A stretch of DNA of 64,000 bases from Parapedobacter pyrenivorans_A. Lineage in GTDB: Bacteria > Bacteroidota > Bacteroidia > Sphingobacteriales > Sphingobacteriaceae. Position 1 is the stretch's first letter, and each line of letters starts with the position of its first letter. This document shows, one piece after another, positions 32,340-40,507 of this stretch. The translations under genes and the position numbers were made by a program. The stretch is from positions 372,001 to 436,000 of the forward strand of contig NZ_JBHEUZ010000001.1 of NCBI RefSeq assembly GCF_041925275.1, given 5' to 3'. The notes under the pieces are model-generated. The model ran no database searches, was not told the DNA's origin, and was given only the letters and a program-made list of their open reading frames with translations.

Positions 32340-33311
32340 CTAATAAGCCCCTAGCTCGGCCAAATGGGCGTGCGACGAACCATTCGCCGAGAGGATGACC
32401 AGCCGGAAATAACGCGCCTCCACAAACTCCGGCAGCCAGGTTTTCTGTTGGCTATTGGATGAGGAGAGCGTTAAGACGGCGATTTCATCCCAATGCTCGT
32501 TGTCCAGGCTTACGTCCACGCGGACCTGTTCGGGTTTCCCCCCACTTCCAGACACTTGCCGAGCGATGGTGTTGATGCCATGCAAGGTGGTCACCTCGCC
32601 CATATCCACGGAGAGGTGATGTGGCGGTGGCGGGCTTGCCCCCTGCCACTGGGAATGCCAAAACGTCTGGTTATCGCCATCGAGCACAAAAACGGCCCTC
32701 CCGTTGTTGGGGCCCTCGCCATTGGCCTCTTCCGATGAGAAATCGACAATCTCCCATGCCGACCGATCATAGTCTGGATAATCGGCAATGTCGGGTTCGG
32801 CGGTAACCAAATAATAGGTCGTCTGCAGCTGTTCATTTACCTTAAACGACGATTGGACCGTGAGTGGAAGCAAATACGTCTTGAACATGGCCACAGCCCC
32901 TTCACCGGTGGTGTTGACTGACAAGGATAACGGTTGCGTAGCTAACTCGTCCTTGGGTATAGTCGCTTCGGCGGCTTCCAATGTATAAGCTCCTTCGGGT
33001 AGCAGCTCGTAATCGGTACCGTTTGCTTCATTGAAACTGGCCACTAAAGCTTGGTTTACCGAAAAACGAACGGCAATATCCGCTTCGGGGTATCCCCGGC
33101 CGCCATAATTTGCACCGTATATAAGTTCCTGCGGCTCATCAGCTACGGTAAGGGTATGGGCAACCGGATTGTTTACGGCCAAGGGCATATACACTTGATT
33201 GTATTGCGACTCGTCTTGGTTCGGCAACTGCACTTCGTCTTCGCAGCCTCCTAGGCTTACGAGCAAAGCCACAGCCAACCCGCACGCTATCATATTGTTT
33301 TTCCTATCCAT
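32340..33311 (-). CDS. DUF1735 and F5/8-type-C (discoidin) lipoprotein
   Basis: 323 residues from ATG 33311-33309 (MDRKNNMIACGLAVALLVSLGGC; lipobox SLGGC). An upstream in-frame start (33374) would misplace the signal. The DUF1735 domain (about 45-150) has ADIAVRFSVNQALVASFNEANGTDYELLPEGAYTL and the C-terminal discoidin domain (about 195-320) has HHLSVDMGEVTTLHGINTIARQ and ARYFRLVIL. Expected role: an outer-membrane glycan-binding protein beside SusC/SusD. Follows SusD by 16 bases. Confidence 0.85.
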   Translation of the reverse strand: MDRKNNMIACGLAVALLVSLGGCEDEVQLPNQDESQYNQVYMPLAVNNPVAHTLTVADEPQELIYGANYGGRGYPEADIAVRFSVNQALVASFNEANGTDYELLPEGAYTLEAAEATIPKDELATQPLSLSVNTTGEGAVAMFKTYLLPLTVQSSFKVNEQLQTTYYLVTAEPDIADYPDYDRSAWEIVDFSSEEANGEGPNNGRAVFVLDGDNQTFWHSQWQGASPPPPHHLSVDMGEVTTLHGINTIARQVSGSGGKPEQVRVDVSLDNEHWDEIAVLTLSSSNSQQKTWLPEFVEARYFRLVILSANGSSHAHLAELGAY

Positions 33312-33327
33312 TTTCTTTTGATTTAAG

Positions 33328-35118
33328 TTACCATCCGGGGTTTTGTACGATACTCCTATTCCTATCCAGCTCATATTGGCTGATGGGCCACCAATAATAC
33401 GATGGCCGGAATAAGTGCGGTGTCATGGTGGGTACCCGGTTATAGAATGCATTGCCATCTTGGTTGATATCCATGCCGTGTAGGACGCCCATTACCTGCG
33501 GGGCAATTTTCCAACGGCGGATATCGAACCAACGATTTCCTTCGTATGCTAGCTCAATACGGCGCTCGGCCCTTATTTTTTCACGCATCAGCGCCTGACT
33601 GGCCGGCACGGGTATCTGGTCTTCTCCCGGCCCGTAGGTAGGGATTCCAGCCCGGTCACGTATCAGGTTCAAGTATACCAATATGTCTGGATGCCCGGGT
33701 TCATATTCATTCAACGCCTCCGCATAGTTTAAGTATACCTCCCCCAATCGAAACAATATGATAGGCCGCTCTTGGCGCTGGCCGTTGCCACCCGACCCCA
33801 CGTTGGTGCCCGGCCCAACGTTCTTTCGCACAAGGTAACCCGTTTTGGAGAAATCGGTCGGGTGCCCCTCCCGCCCATTGGGGCCGGAGCGATAGAACGT
33901 AATCGGCGCCGGCGCATTCATTCGGCCGCCCTGCCATACGCTGTTGTTGTAAGTAACACCATGGTAAAACCGTGGTTCTCGGTTCATGTACATGTTATAA
34001 ATCTCCAAGCCGTCTACATTCGTAAATCCATTCTCTACATACAGTGGCGACTCCGTGATGGGCAGCCCATCCGCCATAAAGTATGCGTCTATGGTTTCTT
34101 GGGTGGGCCCAAGGCCACTCCAACCGCCTGCCTGTCGCGGCATGCAGTGTACATCCCAGCGGGCCACATCATTCCATTTGCGCACCATAATCTGCTCGGA
34201 ATTCCACGGTTGCAGGAAAACGCCATCCAACGATTTGACCGGGTCGCCGCTGGGATCTTTATATAGCGAGTAGATACCCAGGTCGATGACGTCTTTCGCA
34301 GCATCGGCTGCCCGTTTCCATTTCGCCTGGTCGTATGACTGCGCAATCAAAGGCACGCCATCCGATGTGGTAAAATCAGACACCTCGGTGTTGCCATTGT
34401 ATTGCGGGCTCGCCGCATACAAGAGCAACCGGGATTTGACCGCCAGTGCGTAACCCTTGGTGGCCCGCCCGTACTCGGCAGCACTCTCCTGCCCATTGCG
34501 CTGCGGCACCAAAGGCAACACCGTGGCCGCTTGGTCAAGTTCGCTCACTACATAGTCCACGCAATCATCAAACGGACTGCGCGGAAGCTGCAACTCGCTG
34601 CCTGGCGCATCGGGGCTGATGACCTCGTCGCCAAGTAAGATAACGGGGCCATATTGCTGCATGAGTTGAAAATAGTAATACGCCCGCAGAAAGCGGGCTT
34701 CCGCCTTGTACTGATCTATACGCTGCTGACCATCCAACGTACGGATTTCCTCGTTCTCATCGATGCGACTCATGAAATAGGTAGCTGCCCGTATACCGCG
34801 GTAATAATGCCCCCATTTTTCAAACTGCTGGTTTGCGGGTCCAAGATTCCCGATATTCACTGGGTAATTGGGGCCACCCGACCACGTTAGATCAGCCTCG
34901 TCACTGGTTCCTACCCACGGAAAGCCGTCGATGGCGTTAGACTCATCTGGGACGAAATTATAAACGTTGGCCAGAAATTGTTCGGATGTAGCCTTCTTTT
35001 GGAACACCTCATCGATGGTGATCCGATCGTCCGGAACCTGGTCCAGAAAACTTTCGCAGGCAGTAAAATACACACCGCATATAACGGCTCCTATAGTAAC
35101 TAACAATTGCTTGTTCAT
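33328..35118 (-). CDS. SusD/RagB-family lipoprotein
   Basis: 596 residues from ATG 35118-35116 (MNKQLLVTIGAVICGVYFTAC); an ATG nine codons upstream directly abuts the SusC stop and is also possible. After the lipobox Cys: ESFLDQVPDDRITIDEVFQKKATSEQFLANVYNFVPDE, then RAYYYFQLMQQYGPVILLGDEV and KRAADAAKDVIDLGIY. The end RNRSIVQNPGW is canonical. It binds and delivers the glycan to the SusC of the same locus. A glycine-rich Phe-poor loop GPGTNVGSGGNG (residues about 435-447) is unusual. Confidence 0.93.
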   Translation of the reverse strand: MNKQLLVTIGAVICGVYFTACESFLDQVPDDRITIDEVFQKKATSEQFLANVYNFVPDESNAIDGFPWVGTSDEADLTWSGGPNYPVNIGNLGPANQQFEKWGHYYRGIRAATYFMSRIDENEEIRTLDGQQRIDQYKAEARFLRAYYYFQLMQQYGPVILLGDEVISPDAPGSELQLPRSPFDDCVDYVVSELDQAATVLPLVPQRNGQESAAEYGRATKGYALAVKSRLLLYAASPQYNGNTEVSDFTTSDGVPLIAQSYDQAKWKRAADAAKDVIDLGIYSLYKDPSGDPVKSLDGVFLQPWNSEQIMVRKWNDVARWDVHCMPRQAGGWSGLGPTQETIDAYFMADGLPITESPLYVENGFTNVDGLEIYNMYMNREPRFYHGVTYNNSVWQGGRMNAPAPITFYRSGPNGREGHPTDFSKTGYLVRKNVGPGTNVGSGGNGQRQERPIILFRLGEVYLNYAEALNEYEPGHPDILVYLNLIRDRAGIPTYGPGEDQIPVPASQALMREKIRAERRIELAYEGNRWFDIRRWKIAPQVMGVLHGMDINQDGNAFYNRVPTMTPHLFRPSYYWWPISQYELDRNRSIVQNPGW

Positions 35119-35145
35119 GCTTATTCTATTTAATGTATTACGCAT

Positions 35146-38100
35146 TTAAAACGTACACCTCAACCCCAGGTTATAGGTTTTTAGCAGCGGATACTGCGAC
35201 CCCCTGCCATCACCCAACTCCACATCCCAAAGATCAAACTCACTAAAAGTAAGCAAGTTATAACCTATAAAATATAAATTAAGGTTCGTTACACCCACTT
35301 TTGAGAGCCATTGCTGGCCGGCAAAGTTATAATTGAGCTCGGCGGTTTGTAGCCGCAGGAAAGCACCGTTTTTCACCCACCAGGAGCTTCCCTCGAAATT
35401 CATATTGTCGTTTCCGTAGGTAATCCTAGGGTAGAATGGCCGTGAATCGGGATTATCCGGTGTCCAGCGGTCGGTAATCTTCGATAACAGGTTACCCCGC
35501 TCGCCACCATACATAAACGGCCTAAAGCCGTCCCCATTCGGCATGATATCGACATTGCTGATTCCCTTGAACCATGCGGCTATCGTCCAATTCTTCCAAT
35601 TGATGGTGGGCCCGAATCCATAAACGATTTCCGGCATACTGCCGTAGCCGATAGGTGCCTGATCGTACGAATCGATTTTTCCATCGCCGTTCAAATCCTT
35701 ATACTTGATGTCGCCCGGTTTGTTGGTACCGGTTTGATAGGGGCTGTTCAACACATCCTCCTCACTATGGAACAAGCCCAGATCGATGTAACCAAAGCGT
35801 TGGCCGTACTTTCGGCCTATGCGCTGCTGCCACGGGTATGGCCAGGGCGCGTTGGCGTCGTCGATAATGATGGCGCGGTTCCAGTTGATGTTGCCGCGGA
35901 AACCCAATCGAAGATCTGGGCCGACTTGCTTCTGGATGTCGAGCGTAGCGTCAACGCCCGTATTATTGATCTGGCCAAGGTTGGCCCAGGGCAGGTTGGG
36001 TATCCCCACAAAGGTAGCCACGTCGCCCCGCTGACGAAATATGCCCGTGCGGATTTCGCGGAAAACGTCTGCGGTAAATGATATGGCATTTCTCCAGGTC
36101 TTGAATTCGAGCCCTAGGTTATATTTATTGGCGCGCTCCCACGACACCGATACAGCATAATCGCCAATGCTCAGCCCGTCAATGTCATTGGAGACATTAT
36201 TTCCGTAACCATAGCCTGCGCCTCTATCCACGTCGATGGTAGAAATGTAAGCAAACCGCCTTCCGCCGATGCTGCTATTCCCCACCATACCGTACGAAAA
36301 GCGGAACTTCAGGAAGGAAAGGTAGTCTTTTACGGGTTCGAAAAACTGTTCTTCCGAAGCGACCCAGCCCAAGCCGAACGATGGAAAGAAGCCGAAACGC
36401 TGACTCGGTTCGAAGGTCTCTGAGCCGTTGTAACCGAAATTGACTTCTGCCAGGTACTTGTTAGCATACGCATAGGTAGAGCGCCCTGCCAACCCCATGT
36501 ACCTGAACGGGATTGACCCGACAAAATCTCCGGCGAAGGCTTCAACACGATCCGATTGGTTGTACAACAGCATGCCGGTAATGTCATGGGGGCCGAAGGA
36601 TTTCGTATAGTTAATGGCCCCTTCGAGGTAGAACTGCCGGGAGCCCCCATTTTCTCGGCTGTACCCCAAAAAGTTGGTACCGATCTGCGTTTGTTCCAGG
36701 ATGAGGTTCCCATCTTCGTCGCGCCCGGATGCGAGGTAGCTATCCACCGATTTCGTTCGCCGGATATAGTGGTTGTTATACGTATCGAAGGCGAACATCC
36801 CCGTAGCGGACAGGCCGTCTAACCAAAAACCGAAATCTTGGGTGAGCCGTATATTGCTCCAGAGTTGGTTACGGAACTCGGTGGCGTACCCCGATTGTGT
36901 CAGGAGCGTGTACGGGTTAGACACGTCACCCGTCCGTATCCGCGGCAACAAGCCATTCGAGTAGCGTACCGGTATGGTAATGGGGGGCAGTACATAAGCC
37001 GCGTTGAACACCGAGCCGGTGGAATTGCCGGGATAGTTCCCATTGCTTATCCAGCCAGAGGCACCGAAATCCACTTTGGTGGTTTTGGTGACGTCGAGCG
37101 TGAGGTTTGACGTGAAATTGAACCGGCTGAATTTCATCGTTGAGTTGTAGTTGGCCAATTCATCGGTTTTGAACATCCCGGTTTCGTCGTAATAGCCTAC
37201 CGACAAGTAATACTGTGCTTTCTCCGACCCGCCATTGGCATTGATTCGCCCCCTGCGGTTATGCCCGTAGGGATTGAATACGACATCAAACCAGTCTATG
37301 TTTGGATAGAGATCGGGGTCCGTCTGCTCGATGGTCTGCTGGATGCGATCGGGTGAGTAGCGTGGATTCGGGTCTGAAGGGTTGCTACTTCTGTAAGCTT
37401 CGTTTGCAATTTCCATGTACGTAACCCCGTCGGCAAATGCTGGAAGTCGGGTAAATTCAGTGAGCCCCTGGTCATACTGTACATTGATGGTAGGCTTGCC
37501 GGCTCTGCCCTTTTTGGTTTGGATGAGAATAACGCCGTTCGCACCACGTACGCCATAGAGGGCCGTTGCCGATGCATCTTTCAACACGCTGAAACTAGCG
37601 ATGTCTTCCGGGTCGATGTTGTTGAACGACCGCTCCACTCCATCAACCAATATCAATGGCGAACTGCTGGTAAACGTTGAGATACCCCGGATGTAGATTT
37701 CCGCATTATCATAACCAGGTTCACCACTTCGCTGCACCCCCACAATACCCGCGATGCGCCCGGCAATAACATTGGTGAGGTTGGCCACGGGCTGCTTCAG
37801 TTCTTCCGCTTTCACGGTACTTTGGGCCCCGATGGTCGTCAACCTCTTCTGTTCGCCAAAGGCAACCACCACCACTTCGTCCAACCCTGTTTCTCGCTGT
37901 CTCATTACGATATTTACCACGGTCTGGCCCGAAACAGATACATCTTGCGAGACGTAGCCCACCGTGCTGAACTCGAGCACTTGGCCGTCTACGGCTAGGA
38001 TTTGAAAACGGCCGTCGTTGTCGGTGGCGGTACCCGTTGTCGTACCCTTAATCAGCACGGACACACCCGCTATAGGTGCCCCCAGCGAGTCGGTGACCAC

Positions 38101-38538
38101 GCCGCGAACCTCCCGTTGCAGCACGTTGCGCGCTCGGGGTTTGGATGGATGGAAGCCCGCAGCGCTTGCCGTAGCTGGATTTTTGGTAAGGACGATGACG
38201 TTCTCCTCAATCTTGAAGCTGTAGGCATCGCCAAATAGGTCGTGCAGCATGTCGGTAAGCGGTTTGTCCTTTACGGAAATCGTCACCGGATTAAGGCCAT
38301 CGATATCCTTCATTTTATAGAAAAAGGTATATCCACTTTGCTTCTCTATCTTGCGGATCGCATCCAGAAAAGGTACCTCGCGTAAGTTTAGCGTTACACG
38401 TTGGCCGAATACCTCGGCCGAAAGCTGCACGCAACATAATGTTAACATAGCAACGGTCAGATTTATGCGCATGATATCTCCTTTGCTAAATCTAAATAAT
38501 CGGTTAAATTGCATACTTTTGCATTGTTTGGTTGTCAT
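35146..38538 (-). CDS. SusC-family TonB-linked transporter with STN signalling domain
   Basis: 1130 residues. Signal peptide at about 23-45 (MRINLTVAMLTLCCVQLSAEVFG). STN (secretin/TonB short N-terminal) domain at about 46-115: VTLNLREVPFLDAIRKIEKQSGYTFFYK...DMLHDLFGDAYSF. Then a carboxypeptidase-regulatory-like domain and plug (IYIRGISTFTSSSPLILVDGVE, ILKDASATALYGVRGANG, where SusC motifs continue). The STN domain contacts the FecR anti-sigma encoded next to it, so it senses the transported glycan and signals to the ECF sigma. The ATG at 38538 gives 14 extra residues before an alternative start; both allow the signal peptide. Confidence 0.94.
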   Translation of the reverse strand: MTTKQCKSMQFNRLFRFSKGDIMRINLTVAMLTLCCVQLSAEVFGQRVTLNLREVPFLDAIRKIEKQSGYTFFYKMKDIDGLNPVTISVKDKPLTDMLHDLFGDAYSFKIEENVIVLTKNPATASAAGFHPSKPRARNVLQREVRGVVTDSLGAPIAGVSVLIKGTTTGTATDNDGRFQILAVDGQVLEFSTVGYVSQDVSVSGQTVVNIVMRQRETGLDEVVVVAFGEQKRLTTIGAQSTVKAEELKQPVANLTNVIAGRIAGIVGVQRSGEPGYDNAEIYIRGISTFTSSSPLILVDGVERSFNNIDPEDIASFSVLKDASATALYGVRGANGVILIQTKKGRAGKPTINVQYDQGLTEFTRLPAFADGVTYMEIANEAYRSSNPSDPNPRYSPDRIQQTIEQTDPDLYPNIDWFDVVFNPYGHNRRGRINANGGSEKAQYYLSVGYYDETGMFKTDELANYNSTMKFSRFNFTSNLTLDVTKTTKVDFGASGWISNGNYPGNSTGSVFNAAYVLPPITIPVRYSNGLLPRIRTGDVSNPYTLLTQSGYATEFRNQLWSNIRLTQDFGFWLDGLSATGMFAFDTYNNHYIRRTKSVDSYLASGRDEDGNLILEQTQIGTNFLGYSRENGGSRQFYLEGAINYTKSFGPHDITGMLLYNQSDRVEAFAGDFVGSIPFRYMGLAGRSTYAYANKYLAEVNFGYNGSETFEPSQRFGFFPSFGLGWVASEEQFFEPVKDYLSFLKFRFSYGMVGNSSIGGRRFAYISTIDVDRGAGYGYGNNVSNDIDGLSIGDYAVSVSWERANKYNLGLEFKTWRNAISFTADVFREIRTGIFRQRGDVATFVGIPNLPWANLGQINNTGVDATLDIQKQVGPDLRLGFRGNINWNRAIIIDDANAPWPYPWQQRIGRKYGQRFGYIDLGLFHSEEDVLNSPYQTGTNKPGDIKYKDLNGDGKIDSYDQAPIGYGSMPEIVYGFGPTINWKNWTIAAWFKGISNVDIMPNGDGFRPFMYGGERGNLLSKITDRWTPDNPDSRPFYPRITYGNDNMNFEGSSWWVKNGAFLRLQTAELNYNFAGQQWLSKVGVTNLNLYFIGYNLLTFSEFDLWDVELGDGRGSQYPLLKTYNLGLRCTF

Positions 38539-38699
38539 TCAATAAGATTATTCGAACTACTCTTGGCGGATTCAGGCATACCAGGCCCGGTCGGATGTGT
38601 TACCAGCACTTCCGACCATTTCTTAAGCATCCTGATTTAATGATTAAGTGAATGTTGTGTTCATAACGCTGTTGTTTTTGGATTATTAAATTGGTTTAC

Positions 38700-39833
38700 T
38701 TATTTCCCTTTGACGACGAGCTGACGGTCTTCCTTGATTTCGTATTCCACTCCTGCCATTTTCAAAACGTTCAATACCGAACCCAGTGGCATATTCATCG
38801 GTATCCTACCACCGTATGCCGCATTCTCAATCGCTCCTTCATACGTTACTTCGATGTCATACCAGCGTGCAAACCGCTTCATCACGGTATGCATATCGGT
38901 ATCGTTGAAATGGAAGTACCCTTCCGTCCAAGCAGTAAATTCATCGGTATTCACGTCCACGACTGTAAAATCGGCGTCTTGTAGGCTTGCTTGTTGGCCG
39001 GGGTGCAGTATACGGCTCGCCAGGTTGGGGCCACGGGCCGTGAGCCGCACTTTTCCTTCTACAAGCGTTGTCCGCGCTCCGCCCTCGTCGGCATAAGCGT
39101 TCACGTTGAAAGCTGTACCAAGTACCTCGATTTCCTGGCCGTCGCATTTCACAACAAATGGGTGTTCTTCGTTACGTGACACGTCGAAATAGCCTTCACC
39201 TTCCAGCTCCACCACACGCTTGGCCGATGTAAATCGGGCAGGGTACCGGAGCGAGGAAGCGGAGTTCAACCACACTATGCTACCATCAGATAGCGTAACG
39301 CGGTACATGCCACCTTTCGGTGTGCGCATGGTAATCAAGCCCTTCTCCCCGTCTTGCTGTGAGTTGACCAATTGTTCTCCGTCTTGATATCGGATTTCGC
39401 CATCGGCGATAACAATGCCGTTTTGTGCCTCACTGAGTTCAACCGACCGGCCATCGGAGAAAGTCAGCATTGCTTTGTTACTGCCGGGCGCTATGTCATA
39501 CGGTGAACGTTCCGCATTATCCACGGAAGAGAGCCAAACGTATAACCCCATCGACAGGCCCATCAGCAGCACCGCAGCAGCAGGGAATACCCATTTCAGC
39601 TTTTTACTTTTTCTGGTAGTGGCTATCGGCTCGGCATGAGCTACCGAATATTTCACACGGGCGTAAATCCGAGCTTCAAGTGCCTGCTCGCTCTCTACAA
39701 AAGATGCAGGAAGTATCGATTCACTATCATCATGGCTATTATACCATGCGGCAAACTCGTCTTTCTCATCAGCAGAGATTGTGCCGTCAAGCCACTTTAA
39801 CGCTAGTTTTTCGTACCGTTCCTTTTCGCTCAT
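38700..39833 (-). CDS. FecR-family anti-sigma factor
   Basis: 377 residues. Cytosolic N-terminal part (1-80) with KLALKWLDGTISADEKDEFAAWYNS, a transmembrane segment at about 84-103 (WVFPAAAVLLMGLSMGLYVW), periplasmic FecR domain with TPKGGMYRVTLSDGSIVWLNSASSLRYPA and VELEGEGYFDVSRNEEHPFVV, and a DUF4974 C-terminal domain. It holds the ECF sigma until the SusC STN domain signals. Between the sigma gene and SusC; 80 bases from the sigma. Confidence 0.95.
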   Translation of the reverse strand: MSEKERYEKLALKWLDGTISADEKDEFAAWYNSHDDSESILPASFVESEQALEARIYARVKYSVAHAEPIATTRKSKKLKWVFPAAAVLLMGLSMGLYVWLSSVDNAERSPYDIAPGSNKAMLTFSDGRSVELSEAQNGIVIADGEIRYQDGEQLVNSQQDGEKGLITMRTPKGGMYRVTLSDGSIVWLNSASSLRYPARFTSAKRVVELEGEGYFDVSRNEEHPFVVKCDGQEIEVLGTAFNVNAYADEGGARTTLVEGKVRLTARGPNLASRILHPGQQASLQDADFTVVDVNTDEFTAWTEGYFHFNDTDMHTVMKRFARWYDIEVTYEGAIENAAYGGRIPMNMPLGSVLNVLKMAGVEYEIKEDRQLVVKGK

Positions 39834-39913
39834 TTTTAGGGCCCTTTATTAATAGATACCCGCAGGAAGAGCAATCCCCTATCCCCAGAAGAAAAAAAAG
39901 AAAAAAATCACGT

Positions 39914-40468
39914 TCAGAGCAACGTGAACATAAAGCTGGCTAGCTTTGTACGTAGAACTTTGAAGGCTTTAGCCAAATGCGATTCGACCGTCTTTTCAGC
40001 GATACCGAGCTTCGCGGCAATCTGCTTCTGGGAAAGGCCTTCCTCACGGCTCAGGCGAAACACCAAACGGCATTTTTCAGGTAACTGTGCTACATATACG
40101 GCAAGCTGTTCCTGAAGTTCATCGAACGCCAACCATTCTTGCGTTGAATCGTCCGTCCGATTGTCTGCCGGCAGCGAATCGACATATCGTTGTTGCAGGC
40201 GTTGCTTTCCCAACACTTTTATGATGCGATATTTCACGGAAACCGCCAGGTACACGGGCAAATTGAGGTGCTGCTTGAGGGTTGCACGCCTATGCCACAA
40301 CGAAGCAAAGATGTCTTGTACGATTTCTTCGGCATCTTCCGGATGATCCAGACGATTGGAGGCGATGACAAACATTTTTTTCCAGTACCTTTGATAGAGG
40401 GCTTCAAAAGACGATTCATCGCCTGTGGCAAGCAATGCGAGAAGTTCGTTGTCTGTTTGCTGTTTCAT
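39914..40468 (-). CDS. ECF sigma factor controlling the downstream PUL
   Basis: 184 residues. Sigma-2 (about 20-90): FEALYQRYWKKMFVIASNRLDHPEDAEEIVQDIFASLWHRR. Sigma-4 (about 125-175): LPEKCRLVFRLSREEGLSQKQIAAKLGIAEKTVESHLAKAFKVLRTKL. Directly upstream of FecR and STN-SusC, forming the standard trans-envelope signalling set of Bacteroidota: substrate transport triggers FecR, which frees or activates this sigma for the SusCD genes. Confidence 0.95.
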   Translation of the reverse strand: MKQQTDNELLALLATGDESSFEALYQRYWKKMFVIASNRLDHPEDAEEIVQDIFASLWHRRATLKQHLNLPVYLAVSVKYRIIKVLGKQRLQQRYVDSLPADNRTDDSTQEWLAFDELQEQLAVYVAQLPEKCRLVFRLSREEGLSQKQIAAKLGIAEKTVESHLAKAFKVLRTKLASFMFTLL

Positions 40469-40507
40469 TGAAGACCGATCATCATATTGCCATTTGTCAT
40501 TTCAGGG

